Positions 41,291 through 52,091 of a stretch of 64,000 nt of DNA are shown in pieces. The stretch covers positions 8,308,001 through 8,372,000 of the forward strand of contig OX637344.1 in the NCBI GenBank assembly GCA_951799405.1, given 5' to 3'. The stretch's first letter is position 1, and the number at the start of each line of letters is the position of its first letter. The position numbers and the translations under genes were made by a program. The DNA comes from Agapetus fuscipes. Lineage: Eukaryota > Arthropoda > Insecta > Trichoptera > Glossosomatidae. The notes beneath the pieces are model-generated. The model worked only from the letters and a program-made list of their open reading frames with translations. It was not told the DNA's origin and ran no database searches.

Positions 41291-42514
41291 GTACATCCAC
41301 TCGTCTTCTTCCAGATTTCATCAAAATTACGGTGTATGGCGGTGAATGGTCTGTTTTGGTTGGTAAAAGTCAAAGGTTATTTTGAAAAATCACTAAGTTC
41401 TGAAAAAAAAAGTAGGTAGTATCATCACTTGCATGGTCAGAATAAATGTAGATATATGTTTTGTTTCAAACTTGAGGGTTTTTGTATTCACATTGTGATG
41501 ATCCATTTTAAAATTGTTATTGTAAAACTAAAACGAAAACATAGTTATTTCTTCACTTAAGTCTTATATTTTTAAGGCTGTTACTCATCAAAAAGTTATT
41601 CACCTAATAATCGCCAGATAACATCGTCACAAGCTCTCAAAAAAATAAAAATCATGTAAAAAAAAAAACTATATCCTTTATTTAAATTTCATTAATATTT
41701 TCAATCTTCAATGACACTTTATTTACACTGTAAACATGGCATTATTTAAGTGCAATTTTCTCAAAATGAATAATAATAATTAGTTTATCGCAACAGGGTA
41801 ATGAATTATATTTTTCTATTGAGGAGTAAAATACTTTATTTCTTTTATTTTCCAATCTGTCACAATTTTACCTCTTAATATTAAAACAAAATTAAAAAAA
41901 GGAAAATAAATTAAACCTACTTATCTTTGTAATATTTGTATCAACCCGGAAAAACTATTACAAAAATATTTTCTTGATTTTAATGTTTTTTAGCATCACA
42001 CATAAAAATATAAAAACAAAAAAAGGAATAAATGTAAATTGTGCAAAACATATCATTTTCCTAAATGCATAATTTTTAGTCTAATCTGTATTTTAAATGT
42101 TTTTAGGCTTTCACGGCCGGATTCAGATGCTTGGTATTCTTCTTCTGAGCTTTGACCACGGCCCATAGATTCCTTCTTTATTCTTCCATTTTGCTTCAAA
42201 AAGAAGAGAAACAAGAATAAACTTATGGACCACAGTCAAAGCCCGGCAGAACAATACGAAGTTATGTTATTTTATTTATTAGTTGTAAGTGAACTTCTAG
42301 TGCAATAATATAAAGAACCATTTTTTCATATTCACTTCCATTATCTCATAGGAATCGTAGTAATGTTTTAGATTCATATAGGTAGATACAATGTAAGTAT
42401 TATAATGTTAACATTGCCATTTCATTCATTAAACATTCTGCCATCATTCACATCTCGTAATATATTAATGTAACGCTACAAGTATCTATATTTTATTTTT
42501 CAAGATCACAGTCT
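41291..42514. other. AT-rich downstream region, no gene seen
   Basis: Long A/T stretches with stops in every frame. Near 42,125-42,265 TTCTTCTGAGCTTTGACCAC and a CAGTCAAAGCCCGGCAGAAC segment are inversely related, suggesting a small foldback. Confidence 0.45.
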
Positions 42515-43387
42515 GGGGCCCGGTATTTTCAACGTTAGCATTTATGAAGACAACAAGAGAAAATCAAAGAATGTTAGCCAAAGTAAGAAAATAAGTTCGT
42601 TAGAAAAAAGTAAAATCTAGTGGCATCTGTGTGTACCTAAAGCTCTGCAAAATTTGTAATGCAACAACAGCCGCTATCACAGTTTATAGCTGTATTTCCG
42701 GTTCTTTATGACAGTCAATAACCATGATTTCAAATTTCAAATTTTGATTTACCTACTCATAATATTCCTCAACTGCCATTGCTTGTTCTGCCTTATTGTC
42801 TACCTCTTTCTTTATGCTGAATATGGGACATATTAAGGTAACATGGGTTTCCCAGATAAATGCACCTTTATCCCTATTTTCTACGCAAGAAAACACTACA
42901 AAAACGTGTGAAAATCCGGTAGCTTAGAAGTTTGGCATGAGTAAACGCAACTAAAAAACGCAACTAAGCTACACATATAGTGTAACTTCTTGCCGCGTTA
43001 TCCCCGAAGGGGTCGCATGTGGCGAGTTGAACCTATTTATTTTTACAGGTAAGGGGGCCGGCCTTACGCCAACCACTTCAGTTGAAGTGGGAATTTCCCA
43101 GCTCCCGAGGGGGCTGGTACTCATTTCTTGTAAAGGCTGAGTAAACCTCGCCGGTATTTATATTATGGGGTTTGAAATACACACCGAAATTGGAAATCAT
43201 TTCAGACATGAAATGACATGAAATGGGAAAAATGTTCTATTAACGATTTCTCAAATCGTTGGATTAGCACTTATGCAATTTTACCTTTAAGGTGGCGATA
43301 TGTGAACTTCTCATAACTAAATGACATAAGTGCTTCCTCGTCATTTAGTTTAAAGTCGCTATGCTACCGTTGTAAATAACGGGCCTT
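42515..43387. mobile_element. MITE-F with nested SINE-B
   Basis: The left end GGCCCGGTATTTTCAACGTT, then AGCAT, is inverted at the right end (ATGCTACCGTTGTAAATAAC, GGGCC). A similar terminus (GCGGTATTTTCAACTTTAGC) occurs at 18.23 kb. The interior at 42,900-42,945 and 43,225-43,300 matches 12,786-12,965, interrupted by SINE-B. Confidence 0.65.
42950..43222 (-). mobile_element. SINE-B copy nested in MITE-F
   Basis: Minus-strand copy with an excellent 3' end (GCGACCCCTTCGGGGATAAC, CACTATATGTGTAGCTTAGT) and body. It is truncated before the B box at GAAATGATTTCC, so it is 5'-truncated relative to the SINE. Confidence 0.82.
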
Positions 43388-43744
43388 AGAGAACCTAAAG
43401 GATGACTGACGCTAGACCGTACCGGGTCCAAGCCAAGTTTTGGTTGTAGCTCAATTACAACACAAAAGATTTGTAACTTAAAATTAATGTAACGAAATGT
43501 TAAGAGTTTTAGTCAATCGTGCTACGGCCAAGGCTCGGCTCGGACCCAGCACGGCCTAACGTGAGTCATCCCTAAAGCGTAGGTAAAGTAAAACATGAAA
43601 AATCATAGTATTTCTTCGAAAAGGGTCTCAATCCATACTCCGTGATGAAACATTGCATAAACTCCCCTTGATCGCTTGAATAGAAAAATGTATGGGAAAT
43701 ACAACTGAACCTCTAGTGCGTGATTAATTTTTCATACATTTTTT

Positions 43745-44247
43745 AATTAATCTAAATCTAAATCTAAGCTTAGATATGTATCATTTGAGATTTATATTAA
43801 ATGCATTCCCACAAATAGACAAGCATTATTTCGCGCTCACATATCGCACGTTTAATAATAAAGAGCAATAACTCAAAAAACAATAATGTTGGGAAATCAC
43901 GTTTGAAGTTCAGACAACCAGTACAACTTGTACCTATGGGATGAAAAAGGCGGCCGATGTTTTATCTCAGTCATATTCGTCCAAATTGAACGGCTGTCGC
44001 ATTCTACCTATTCTTTTCGCATTGTTCTTGCGTTTTATTACAAAATCTCGATTTTCAAGTTATTTCTCTTTATTATTAAGCGTGCGATATGCCGCATGTG
44101 GACCTACAGTATAAAAAACTCAATCTCAAATGAGCATAAGTCCTGTAACTCTTGCCGCCTTCCCTGAAATAGGGGTGGCATTGGCAAAGTGAACCATTTT
44201 GTACAGTATTGGTGGTCAGCCTCATATCAACCTAGTCAAGGAAATCG
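43745..44247 (-). mobile_element. RTE3-type 3' repeat split by a TIR element
   Basis: The tail half (43,745-43,843, AATCTAAATCTAAGCTTAGA and TTCGCGCTCAC) and head half (44,088-44,247, GCCGCATGTGGACCTACAGT, CCTGAAATAGGGGTGGCATT) of one copy are separated by 244 bp. Confidence 0.8.
43844..44087. mobile_element. 244-bp TIR element, TA target duplication
   Basis: Terminal inverted repeats of about 30 bases (TCGCACGTTTAATAATAAAG left, CTTTATTATTAAGCGTGCGA right) are flanked by TA on both sides. Removing it restores the interrupted RTE3 repeat. The TA duplication fits a Tc1/mariner-type MITE. No transposase ORF. Confidence 0.8.
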
Positions 44248-44249
44248 AA

Positions 44250-45550
44250 AAACATGATCGAAGGATATTTACGCAATGTTGTATACTTGGAGGTACTGGT
44301 ATCTGTTTAAGAAAATTTCATGAAAAAAAGTTATTTAAGAACTTATTTGGAACTAAAGTACCCATCACATATTTTATAAAATAAACATTGAGTTGCTCAT
44401 GTCATGTACCTTAATATTTTTAGTATCAAAAAAAAAAATTATATTATAAGACCGCTGTTTCATTTTTACTCTCTACCTGTAAAAAACAAAGGTAAATACA
44501 ATTAACCTTTTTTCATCCAAGCTTTATTGGACCTCATATGAACTATGATGATTTAATGGCTTAAAATAATTTTGCGCCCTTGAGATTGTCCTGGACCATG
44601 AAATGGCGCCACAGGAAAGAAATCATCCATCATCATCAAATAAGAATTACCGTAGTTTTTTCGATCCCGATATTTTTTTATATGGTTAAGAACAATTTTT
44701 ACTAGCCGTGTTAAGGAGAAGAGCCAGTTTCTGAATGTTTCGTTGAAGTCAAGAAGCATCATCATGAGACGAGTCTCTTATTCGAACTAAAAAATACAAA
44801 GATGACGTTGGGCATGAATTCGATGAAATTTGAGAAAACCTCACATCAAAATGCTCCTATTTGGTAATTTAAAAACATCAAACGGTATCCCCATGCCACA
44901 CATTTCTACAGCCCGTTGCGCAATGGTCATTGTTGTGCACGTGTGATAATGCCCCTCATTACTTGACAGTGAGATAATTAACTATTTTAATACCACACAA
45001 AATATGAGAACGAAATTTAATTTAATTTTATCTGTACTTGATTCCCAAAAAGGTCTAATACAAAATAAACAAACTGTAATTTTAAAGTTTTCTTTCCTCT
45101 TTAAATCACCATTTTCCACATCTCAGCATCTGTAAGCGCGCACCTCCTTCTGCTTCCCGGCTATTGTGTGCGCTCAACTAAAATAAGTTTTCTAGCTTCC
45201 CTACTATAGTAACGGTCCCATGCAATATTAAATATGTGTACACACAATGCCCTTTGAAGACAAGGCGCTACAAGGGCGGGCTGGGGTTGTATGGAGCTAG
45301 AACATTGTGTGCACAATAGACCCCACACCAAACGCAGGACTGGTTATTTGCATTGCCTCTACGTTATGTTACCTACTGGTTATTCGGCAACAGATGTAAT
45401 ACTCGTAGTAGCAGTAAATGATATAATTAAAGTCTTGTTTCTGTCACATGTTTGCTGAATGACAATAAAAATATCACGATATCTCGCAGTGATTTACAAA
45501 ATCGTAGCAAGAGCAGATAATGCATCAAACCTTTAAAGATACAAAGAATA
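44250..45550. other. No gene seen
   Basis: AT-rich, with only short open frames. A GC-richer patch at 45,260-45,330 (AGGGCGGGCTGGGGTTGTAT) and two CACACAATG-containing segments in inverted orientation (45,240 and 45,310) are noted without a call. Confidence 0.4.
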
Positions 45551-45554
45551 GAGA

Positions 45555-45746
45555 GATACAAAGTTGCGGGACGGTCCACTTGAAACCAATTGCCTCCTGA
45601 AGTGCGCGCCAAGGAAGGGATCGAGAGCTTTAAGAAGGGAATGAAGACCCATTTCTTCACCGCCGCGTCAAGCCTGAAAGCGCCCTTGCAGTGACAGCAG
45701 TCACGAAACGGCGCTATAAAAATCATCATCATCATCATCATCATCA
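45555..45746 (+). pseudogene. CR1/L2-like LINE tail with (ATC)n 3' end
   Basis: One frame reads NQLPPEVRAKEGIESFKKGM, KTHFFTAASSLKAPLQ and stop. The 3' end GGCGCTATAAAAATCATCAT leads into an ATC repeat at 45,722-45,746. The WNxLPxxVR...SFKxxxKTHFF pattern is typical; the Trp is lost to a stop here. Confidence 0.78.
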
Positions 45747-45954
45747 ACGACATAAAATAAATTAAACCATATAAAAAAGTAGCCAAAAACGGGATTTAAG
45801 AGAGGCTATTTATAGAGGATAAACACAAAAAATTACAAAGAACGTTATTTACGTCTACCTTCCAAGGTGTCAGCAGTCTAAACTGCAGTCTGTCTTTAAT
45901 GTTTCTACCAAATTACTATCGGGGGGACGGAAAACTGACCATGGCTCTCCTCTG

Positions 45955-46245
45955 TTGCAGCGCTTTCATTAGATGCGCGTCCCAGAGAAGATAGGGTACA
46001 AAATCTGTGTGTGAATTGTGCACAGTCTACCAAAAATTTCAGACGACGCACTTTTCGTTCTGCACTTGGTCCATCCTGCTGGAATAGACTACCTCTGGTG
46101 TTGAGAACAGAAACCAGTGTTGGCAGTTTCAGGAAGTAGCTTAATTACATTTGTTTCATAGAAGATTCAACGCATAAAAGCGCCCTTAAGGTAGCTAGTG
46201 GCACTAAACGGCGCTGTAAAAAAATGCCCAATTTTTATTTTATTT
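45955..46245 (+). pseudogene. CR1/L2-like LINE tail
   Basis: The frame reads GPSCWNRLPLVLRTETSVGS then FRK and a premature stop. A downstream frame continues toward TKRRCKKMPNF. It closely parallels 5,780-5,922 and, by its ACGGCGCTGTAAAA end, 45.7 kb. Confidence 0.72.
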
Positions 46246-46434
46246 TTATTTTTCAGGCCACCCAAACAATGGAAGAACAGCTGGTCTTCTGCATCATACA
46301 AAAGAAATCCAGCATAATCACATCTCTAGTAAAGAGAAAAATAAGTTATGAGTGAGACTCTAGAGAACGGAACACCCTCCTCTTTAGGTGCCACTTCTAA
46401 CGAAGATCGGTGATCATCATGCCTATTTTCACCT

Positions 46435-46675
46435 TGGATGATATAACACATGTAAGTGCGCGCGTTCACATGCTGCATGAGTATTGGCAAAATAAAATCT
46501 CAATGCACAAAAATATTATGCATGCCATGAATAAAATAAAATAAAAAGATTTATGAAATAAACAAAGCCCCTGCAACTCTTGCTGACCTTTTCGCAAACA
46601 GAAATGACATTGTAATGAGCGAGCTTTCGAAAAGTTTTTGGTAAGCCTCAAACTAACCTATAAGTAAAGAAACAA
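46435..46675 (-). mobile_element. RTE3-type 3' repeat, degenerate
   Basis: Minus strand: CTTTACTTATAGGTTAGTTT at the 5' end, AGGTCAGCAAGAGTTGCAGG in the middle and GTGAACGCGCGCACTTACA near the 3' end. There are several insertions and deletions. Confidence 0.65.
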
Positions 46676-46859
46676 TTATGTTTTAATTTTTTTATGTAGG
46701 CATGTATGATTATTTTCTGATATTTAAATTAAATTTACGTAGGTAAATACTTGACAAGAATGCAGTTCAACCGTGTGAAAACTTTGCAAGAAAGGATGAC
46801 AACATTAATACATTTTACATGAGCTACATCTGTAGCAGTTTTCCCCAAGTTAGTCTGCG

Positions 46860-47070
46860 ATGCGCGCGCTCCCGTATCCTTCAGGCAGGCTGTGTCGTCC
46901 TCGGCCATCTCCGCCCCTCCTCGTGCGCGCCCGCCACAGCTCGGATCGGCGCTCGGGCGTCACCGTGCTTGTGTTGGTTATGAATGCGTGGTGACGTCAC
47001 GGCGCCGCGACGCGCACGCGCCAACTGCTTATCGAGCGCCAGGGCGGCCGGGCGTCGCCTGTAGGGGTGG
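46860..47070. promoter_or_regulatory. CpG-rich patch with a palindromic CRE
   Basis: In otherwise AT-rich DNA this 210-bp patch is dense in CG dinucleotides (CGCGACGCGCACGCGCC and similar). It contains the full cAMP-response-element palindrome TGACGTCA at 46,992-46,999, extended to GTGACGTCAC. CpG-rich patches with CRE-like sites are typical of broad promoters. The strand and target gene are unknown. Confidence 0.45.
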
Positions 47071-47439
47071 GCAATATGCGAGGAACTGCAACTACTGAAA
47101 ACACACAAGCTGAAAGAAGAGTTATAGACGTACAACTTATGAAGAGTAAAATAAAGAATGTATTCAACAGCAATGATACGCAGAGTAAGAAGATAAATTA
47201 GTTAAGATTATATGGTGTAATTCACAAAGAGAAAATATATTGCTCTACTGCTGCATTAAGCGATTTAAAAAAAAAAAATGATACATGGACGATTTATGGA
47301 TTCGGTATTTATTGGTATTTTACATGCTCAGAAACTTTTTTAGGAAGCTAAATTTCCCCCATAAAAGTAAGGCAAAATCGTGCCATTTTTTTTACTTTCT
47401 TTTTAAGACTTGTTACATTTATTTTACGAGTTCCTCGTG

Positions 47440-47712
47440 AGCAGGTCCACCCCTAGCGCCTGTGTGTGGAGCGGCTCTCCTCCCGCCAGTCTGTGCACGC
47501 GCGTTGTCCGAGCAAGCGGCCGCACTGCGCGCCAACGCTCTCCAACCAGCTCTCACTAATGGCGGCCCGCTGAGCCCTGCCGGCCGAGTAGCGCGACCCA
47601 AGTGCAAGCGGATCACTGACTGCCTCTCCCCAGTCCGCAGTAGCCAACGTAGCGTGAAATCAGTTAGTGCAAACATGGATATATACCAAACCTGCTGAAG
47701 GATTCCCTCTGG
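47440..47712 (+). promoter_or_regulatory. Candidate promoter and 5' non-coding exon
   Basis: A second CpG-rich block leads to an arthropod initiator-like TCAGTT at 47,660-47,665. If transcription starts at 47,662, a leader of about 51 bases ends in CTCTGG|GTAAGA (donor at 47,713). No TATA box is evident. No open frame crosses the leader, so it would be a non-coding first exon whose coding exons lie downstream, possibly beyond this window. Evidence is composition plus two short motifs only. Confidence 0.35.
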
Positions 47713-48629
47713 GTAAGACCTGACTCTATCAGTGAAGTGTGTGAACAAACCATCTGCAAAATATCAACTGAAAACATCTCATCAAACTTTGGATACATGT
47801 ACTACGGACGGGTTTTGCGATTGCCCCATTGAGCTGAGCTGTCAAACCTCGTTTAGTCGAGTGACCCACTGAAATGTCGATATTTCTTCCCGTTTAACCC
47901 ACACAATCTGACAGTTATTGATTTGGTGTTGATTTAAACGCGTTACATGTATTCAAACACAATTTATGGCTGAAATAATCACAAAAGCACCTCACACGAG
48001 CACTTTCCTCCTTTCATTCATCGAGCCTACTAGGTAGATATCCACTCCAAGTACTAGGACGGTACTATTCTGCCCTTACGTTGCGATTTACAACCTTCCT
48101 AAATAAAAATCGTACTTTTGCGTGCCTCAATTCCTCAGAAATGTTTTCTCGGGTACGCTTAAAACATTAACTGACTTATTGAAATTCTTCTGGCATTTTG
48201 ATGCGATTTTTAATTATTTTGTTGAGATGAAACTACGAGTGTATGCGTTGTGAGTGTTTGTCATGTTGGAGCAGAAACTGTTGCGTTTTGTGCACATTAT
48301 ACATTCCACTGGGTGCTAATTGCCCCGCTGGGACTGATGTAATGTAATTTATGTTCTGTATGAAAACAATGCGTTGCTTCCTGTCTGGAGCATATTATAG
48401 CGGGCAGATTTATGGTGTACGGGACACTACCGTACACGTAATACATAGCAATACTCTATCCTACCTCATTCGGGCTGCAAATAAAACGTGACACATTCTG
48501 TGATGACATAAATTAATGAAATTTTGAAATTAAATTGCATCGTCCACGTCTCCAATCACTTTAAATAAGTAAATCGTAGACCTATTCAATACAGAATATA
48601 CAACAATTTAATTTATTAAACAACAAACA

Positions 48630-48878
48630 TGGACTGGTCCGTAGTCCAGTGGCAACACTTCGGACTCGTAAATGGAAGGTTGTGGATTAGCAAAAAAAAT
48701 GTACCGTTTATATTTACAAATATGCTCTTCGCTAGGTTGAAAAAAAATCATAAAGTCTTTACCAAAGACCGGTCCCTAAAGATCCATTCAGCCTTACAGC
48801 AACTGGGTCTTGCTTGAGTATTGGTGCTTTGTAGCGACGGCCAAGCTAGTTCACCTCTGCGGCACTATAACAAGAGTC
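48630..48878 (+). mobile_element. SINE-C copy with variant 3' module
   Basis: Head GGTCCGTAGTCCAGTGGCAA (A box), TTCGGACTCGTAAATGGAAG and a poor B box. The body includes CTTTACCAAAGACCGGTCCC. After CGACGGCCAAGCT the tail is the alternative CACCTCTGCGGCACTATAAC module, also seen at 11.4 kb. Confidence 0.82.
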
Positions 48879-49624
48879 ATAGTAAAAAATATATATAAAT
48901 AAAATATCAATGTAATAACGTAATTAATTTCCGATTTTCCCTCTACGATGCTACAGTTAACGCGTAGACCAGTTTACTTTTAAATCTAGATGCCTGTCTT
49001 ACGCTTTCCACTGCAAAATAATAAAAAACTCGTAATTTGTCAATGGCTACATAATATCTGTTTTTAATTGAGGGTTCATTGGACGAAATAAAGTGAATGA
49101 GGAAACCGATCCAACTATTTGTTATAAAACCTTGAGCATTGCCAACGCAGCGCTTCAACTTTTGAACTTTTGTCTAGACTAGTTGTAATTTTAAAACCAT
49201 TACATGGGTAATTTGATAGAGGACAGTATTTTCTTAATCTACAAAATATTACATTTCTCTACGTAAAGAATTGATGTTTGTTGGTATTTTGAACATAAAA
49301 TTTTCTGGAATATAATGTAATTGAAGTTTCGATTACAAATCAAATAGGTCAAATAAATAAAAAAAAAAAAGGCTTTACAAAAATCACGCTTTTGTATAAT
49401 TAATCAATTGTATAAATAAATCATATATCAGGATAATAAAAAAATATTCAAGGTTTTTGTATTGACATTTTAAAGATTCATTTAAAATTCATAATATAAA
49501 AATTATAAAGAAAAAAACACTTCGGAAGTTCGTTTATTTTCTCGAGCGCTTTCGGTGTTATCACCCCATTATCAAGAGAACAACTATTCTCTTGTATTGT
49601 ATTCTCTCACTCTAAGCACAAACA

Positions 49625-50195
49625 ACCTAAGATGAACATAAGCTTTCAACTCCCTGAACCCGGAGGCGTGTTCCCATTCCTAGACCTAAAAGGAATGTTT
49701 ACTCAGACAAGCACACGGAAAAAATTTAATTCATCAAGTAGTTTCAGTTTTTCCATATTTACTCAAAAACTATTGACATTATAAAAAAACGGTTTCGATA
49801 CTACACAATACAATGTATAGTTCTATAAATAGAATGAAAAAAAATATTTCCAAAACATAGCACACACGAGAAAGTAGCTACAGAAGTGAAAAAAACGTAT
49901 TTTTTTTAAATATTTTTTTGTGGTCGCAATTTTTAAGTTATATATTTTGTTTAAACTTTATAATTAAGATAAAAAATTAATAAACATGCTTGATTTTTTT
50001 CATTACTGTCACTTTTTTGCTAAGACCATAAAGTGTAAGAAACAATAACGGCAGATTTAGGGTATGATACTTCCGTGTGCATTTCTGAGTGAACATTCCT
50101 TTTAGGTCTAGGAATGGGAACACGCAACCCGGAGTGGCATTGAAACCAAGTTTTTACAGCATGAGGGGTCAGGCTCATACCAATCCATTAGATGA
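49625..50195 (-). mobile_element. RTE3-type 3' repeat split by a 460-bp TIR element
   Basis: Left part CTAAGATGAACATAAGCTTT through CCCTGAACCCGGAG. The right part resumes AACCCGGAGTGGCATTGAAA and ends TCAGGCTCATACCAATCCAT. The host repeat is diverged, so it predates the insertion. Confidence 0.75.
49666..50125. mobile_element. 460-bp TIR element with 9-bp target duplication
   Basis: About 55-base terminal inverted repeats begin GCGTGTTCCCATTCCTAGAC at both ends, with few mismatches. AACCCGGAG is present directly on each side (49,657-49,665 and 50,126-50,134). Nine-base duplications are typical of Mutator-like transposons, though some other superfamilies also give 8-9. The interior shares AAGTGTAAGAAACAATAACG with the MITE at 18.35 kb. 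There is no ORF, so it is non-autonomous. Confidence 0.85.
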
Positions 50196-50344
50196 TGCAA
50201 AATAAGTTTCTTAGAATCAAAACAACGATTGTAACATCTCGGATCCTCTGTAATAGTTAGATCATGGTTGATCACAAGCTTAGCGTAAAGCGTGGTGTAG
50301 GTCATGAGTGAGAATCATTCCTACTCTCTAGTCTTAATCCAGTT

Positions 50345-51112
50345 GCAGTATTTGGCAGCTCTGTAGTCTAGACTCGTAAACCAAAAGACCCGAACTCAAT
50401 TTCCGGCGGAGCATAGAAAAAATATCACTTAATTTTCAAAATTTACTCTACGCTGAGTTGAAAAATTGATGTGGGCTGAAAAATTCATGTTAACAAAGTC
50501 ATGTCACCAAAGGTCCATCTAGCCTTACAGCAACTGCGTCTTGCTTGAGAATTGGCGCTTTTTATAGCGACGTGAATGAATGGAATATCCAGAGTCATAA
50601 TAAAAGAAGAGCCTGTATGAAGAAGGTTATGACTCTGGAGGAAATGAAAGAAGTATGTAAGGACAGAAAGAAATGGCGGTTGATCTGTAATGTGGGCGGC
50701 TAGGGTTTATTAAATTGGAATTTGTTTTCTGTTTGTTGTCCATAGATATTATTATTAAGTGATGTATAAAATGTAATTTGTCGTGTATGTTCCTTGACTT
50801 ATAGCTTGGTATGCGGCTGACCACCTATGCTGTAAAAATGGTTCACTTTGCCAATGTCACCACTGTATCAGGGAAGAACGGCAAGAGTTGCAGGGTGCAT
50901 GTCCATTTGAGATTTGGTTTTTATGTTGTAGGTTCACATGAGGCATGTGCAAGCGCGAACTTGTATGTGTCTGGTTGTGAGAATGCATGTAATGTGAATC
51001 TTCATTGTAACATATCTTTGCAACTTAGATTAGATTAGATTAGATATAGCGACGTACAAGCTTGCAGTGTGTTCTTGGGGTGTGATTCAAACAAAAACAG
51101 CGCACATCATAT
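50345..51112 (+). mobile_element. SINE-C copy interrupted by RTE3
   Basis: The head (CTGTAGTCTAGACTCGTAAA) and body (GTCCATCTAGCCTTACAGCA, TTGCTTGAGAATTGGCGCTT) end at 50,573. The 3' part (GTACAAGCTTGCAGTGTGTT, TTGGGGTGTGATTCAAACAA) resumes at 51,053. The direct duplication TATAGCGACGT marks the break. Confidence 0.85.
50574..51044 (+). mobile_element. RTE3 3' insertion with 11-bp target duplication
   Basis: It starts within the RT tail (WNIQSHNKR-like codons, then MKKVMTLEEMKEVCKDRKKW), passes a stop and spacer, and runs through the 3' repeat to a (TTAGA)n tail. TATAGCGACGT occurs at 50,563-50,573 and again at 51,045-51,055. The copy belongs to the same subfamily as 4.08-4.52 kb. Confidence 0.9.
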
Positions 51113-51344
51113 CAATGATCCTAGTATTAATATCAGTCATAGTGTCAACTGTATTAGACGGCGAACATTCACGTGACAGGATTTCAAATGTAGAATAAAC
51201 CATTTCTATATTTTAAATAATATTTATTTCAGCATTTTACGCGGAGGGTGTAATACGTGACTATCTGTATAAAATTAACAAGTTAGTACAGAAAAAAAAC
51301 AGAAAAAGAAATTTATGAAATAGCTGAGCATCCACGGTTTCACC

Positions 51345-51900
51345 GAGTCAGGTCTCTAATTTTGAAAATCCAAGACCCAAACTCAAGCCCGCCGCATGGA
51401 GTCAAGATGAGATGGGAGTCACAGGAATTACGACCTGTCTCTGGTTGGTTAAGGATCCTTTCGTCATGGCAACGTTCCCAATTCCTCCCTACTCATCCTT
51501 CCTTCCAATATGTAAGTCCGATTTACTACATTGCATGTCCAGAGGTGTCTGGGCTCTCAGATCTTCGCAGCCAAATGTGGTATGATCCCGAGATGACCGC
51601 CTTTGTTAGTCTTTCCCGAAAACCAATTATTTAGGATGTATTCAGTCCCAGATCCTTAAGGAAAGTATAATTATACCGATTTGGCTGGCAGTCCTCTCGA
51701 TCTCACCTCCACTGCATACAATCTTGCGATACATCCATTCTTTGTGATTTCATCCACTAGTCTTTTATACCTATTTAGTTTGTAGGCATGGCCCTTAGGG
51801 ATGTTCATCACCCACGGCACCGTCAATTCAACCAAGAGTACTTGCTTTAGTTCATTTGAGTATAGAACTATGTCGGGTCTCAAAGCCGTAGTGCATAGTT
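51345..51900 (-). pseudogene. Mobile-element ORF end with a PD-(D/E)XK-like motif
   Basis: The minus frame reads LRPDIVLYSNELKQVLLVEL then TVPWVMNIPKGHAYKLNRYK and RLYAVEVRSRGLPAKSV. A further degraded part carries a KDLGL...SGSYHIWLRRSE-like end. RPD...(E)LTVPW...K..KY is a signature I associate with abundant transposon-derived ORFs in invertebrates. It resembles the PD-(D/E)XK nuclease fold (D of RPD; E and following residues of VELTVPW). Stops and frameshifts mark it as dead. The family name is uncertain. Confidence 0.6.
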
Positions 51901-52091
51901 CTCCTGGGAAAATGTATATATATATGAAATATTTTTAAAAATACAACGAAAATTAAACGTGAGTAAATAACACAGCTTCTATAAATGAAAAACACTCTAA
52001 AAAGGTTTGGTAACTGTAACTGCAACGCTGTAAACGTCCCACTAGGGGTTGTTAGAGCTTCTGCAGAGTGTACTTTCCTGCCCTGTTATTT

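Noticed and set aside
46255..46353. Possible terminal exon after TTTATTTTTCAG reading ATQTMEEQLVFCIIQKKSSI
   Set aside because: The segment TGGAAGAACAGCTGGT recurs inverted near 40,290, so it is probably repeat sequence. No partner exon or protein family could be assigned.
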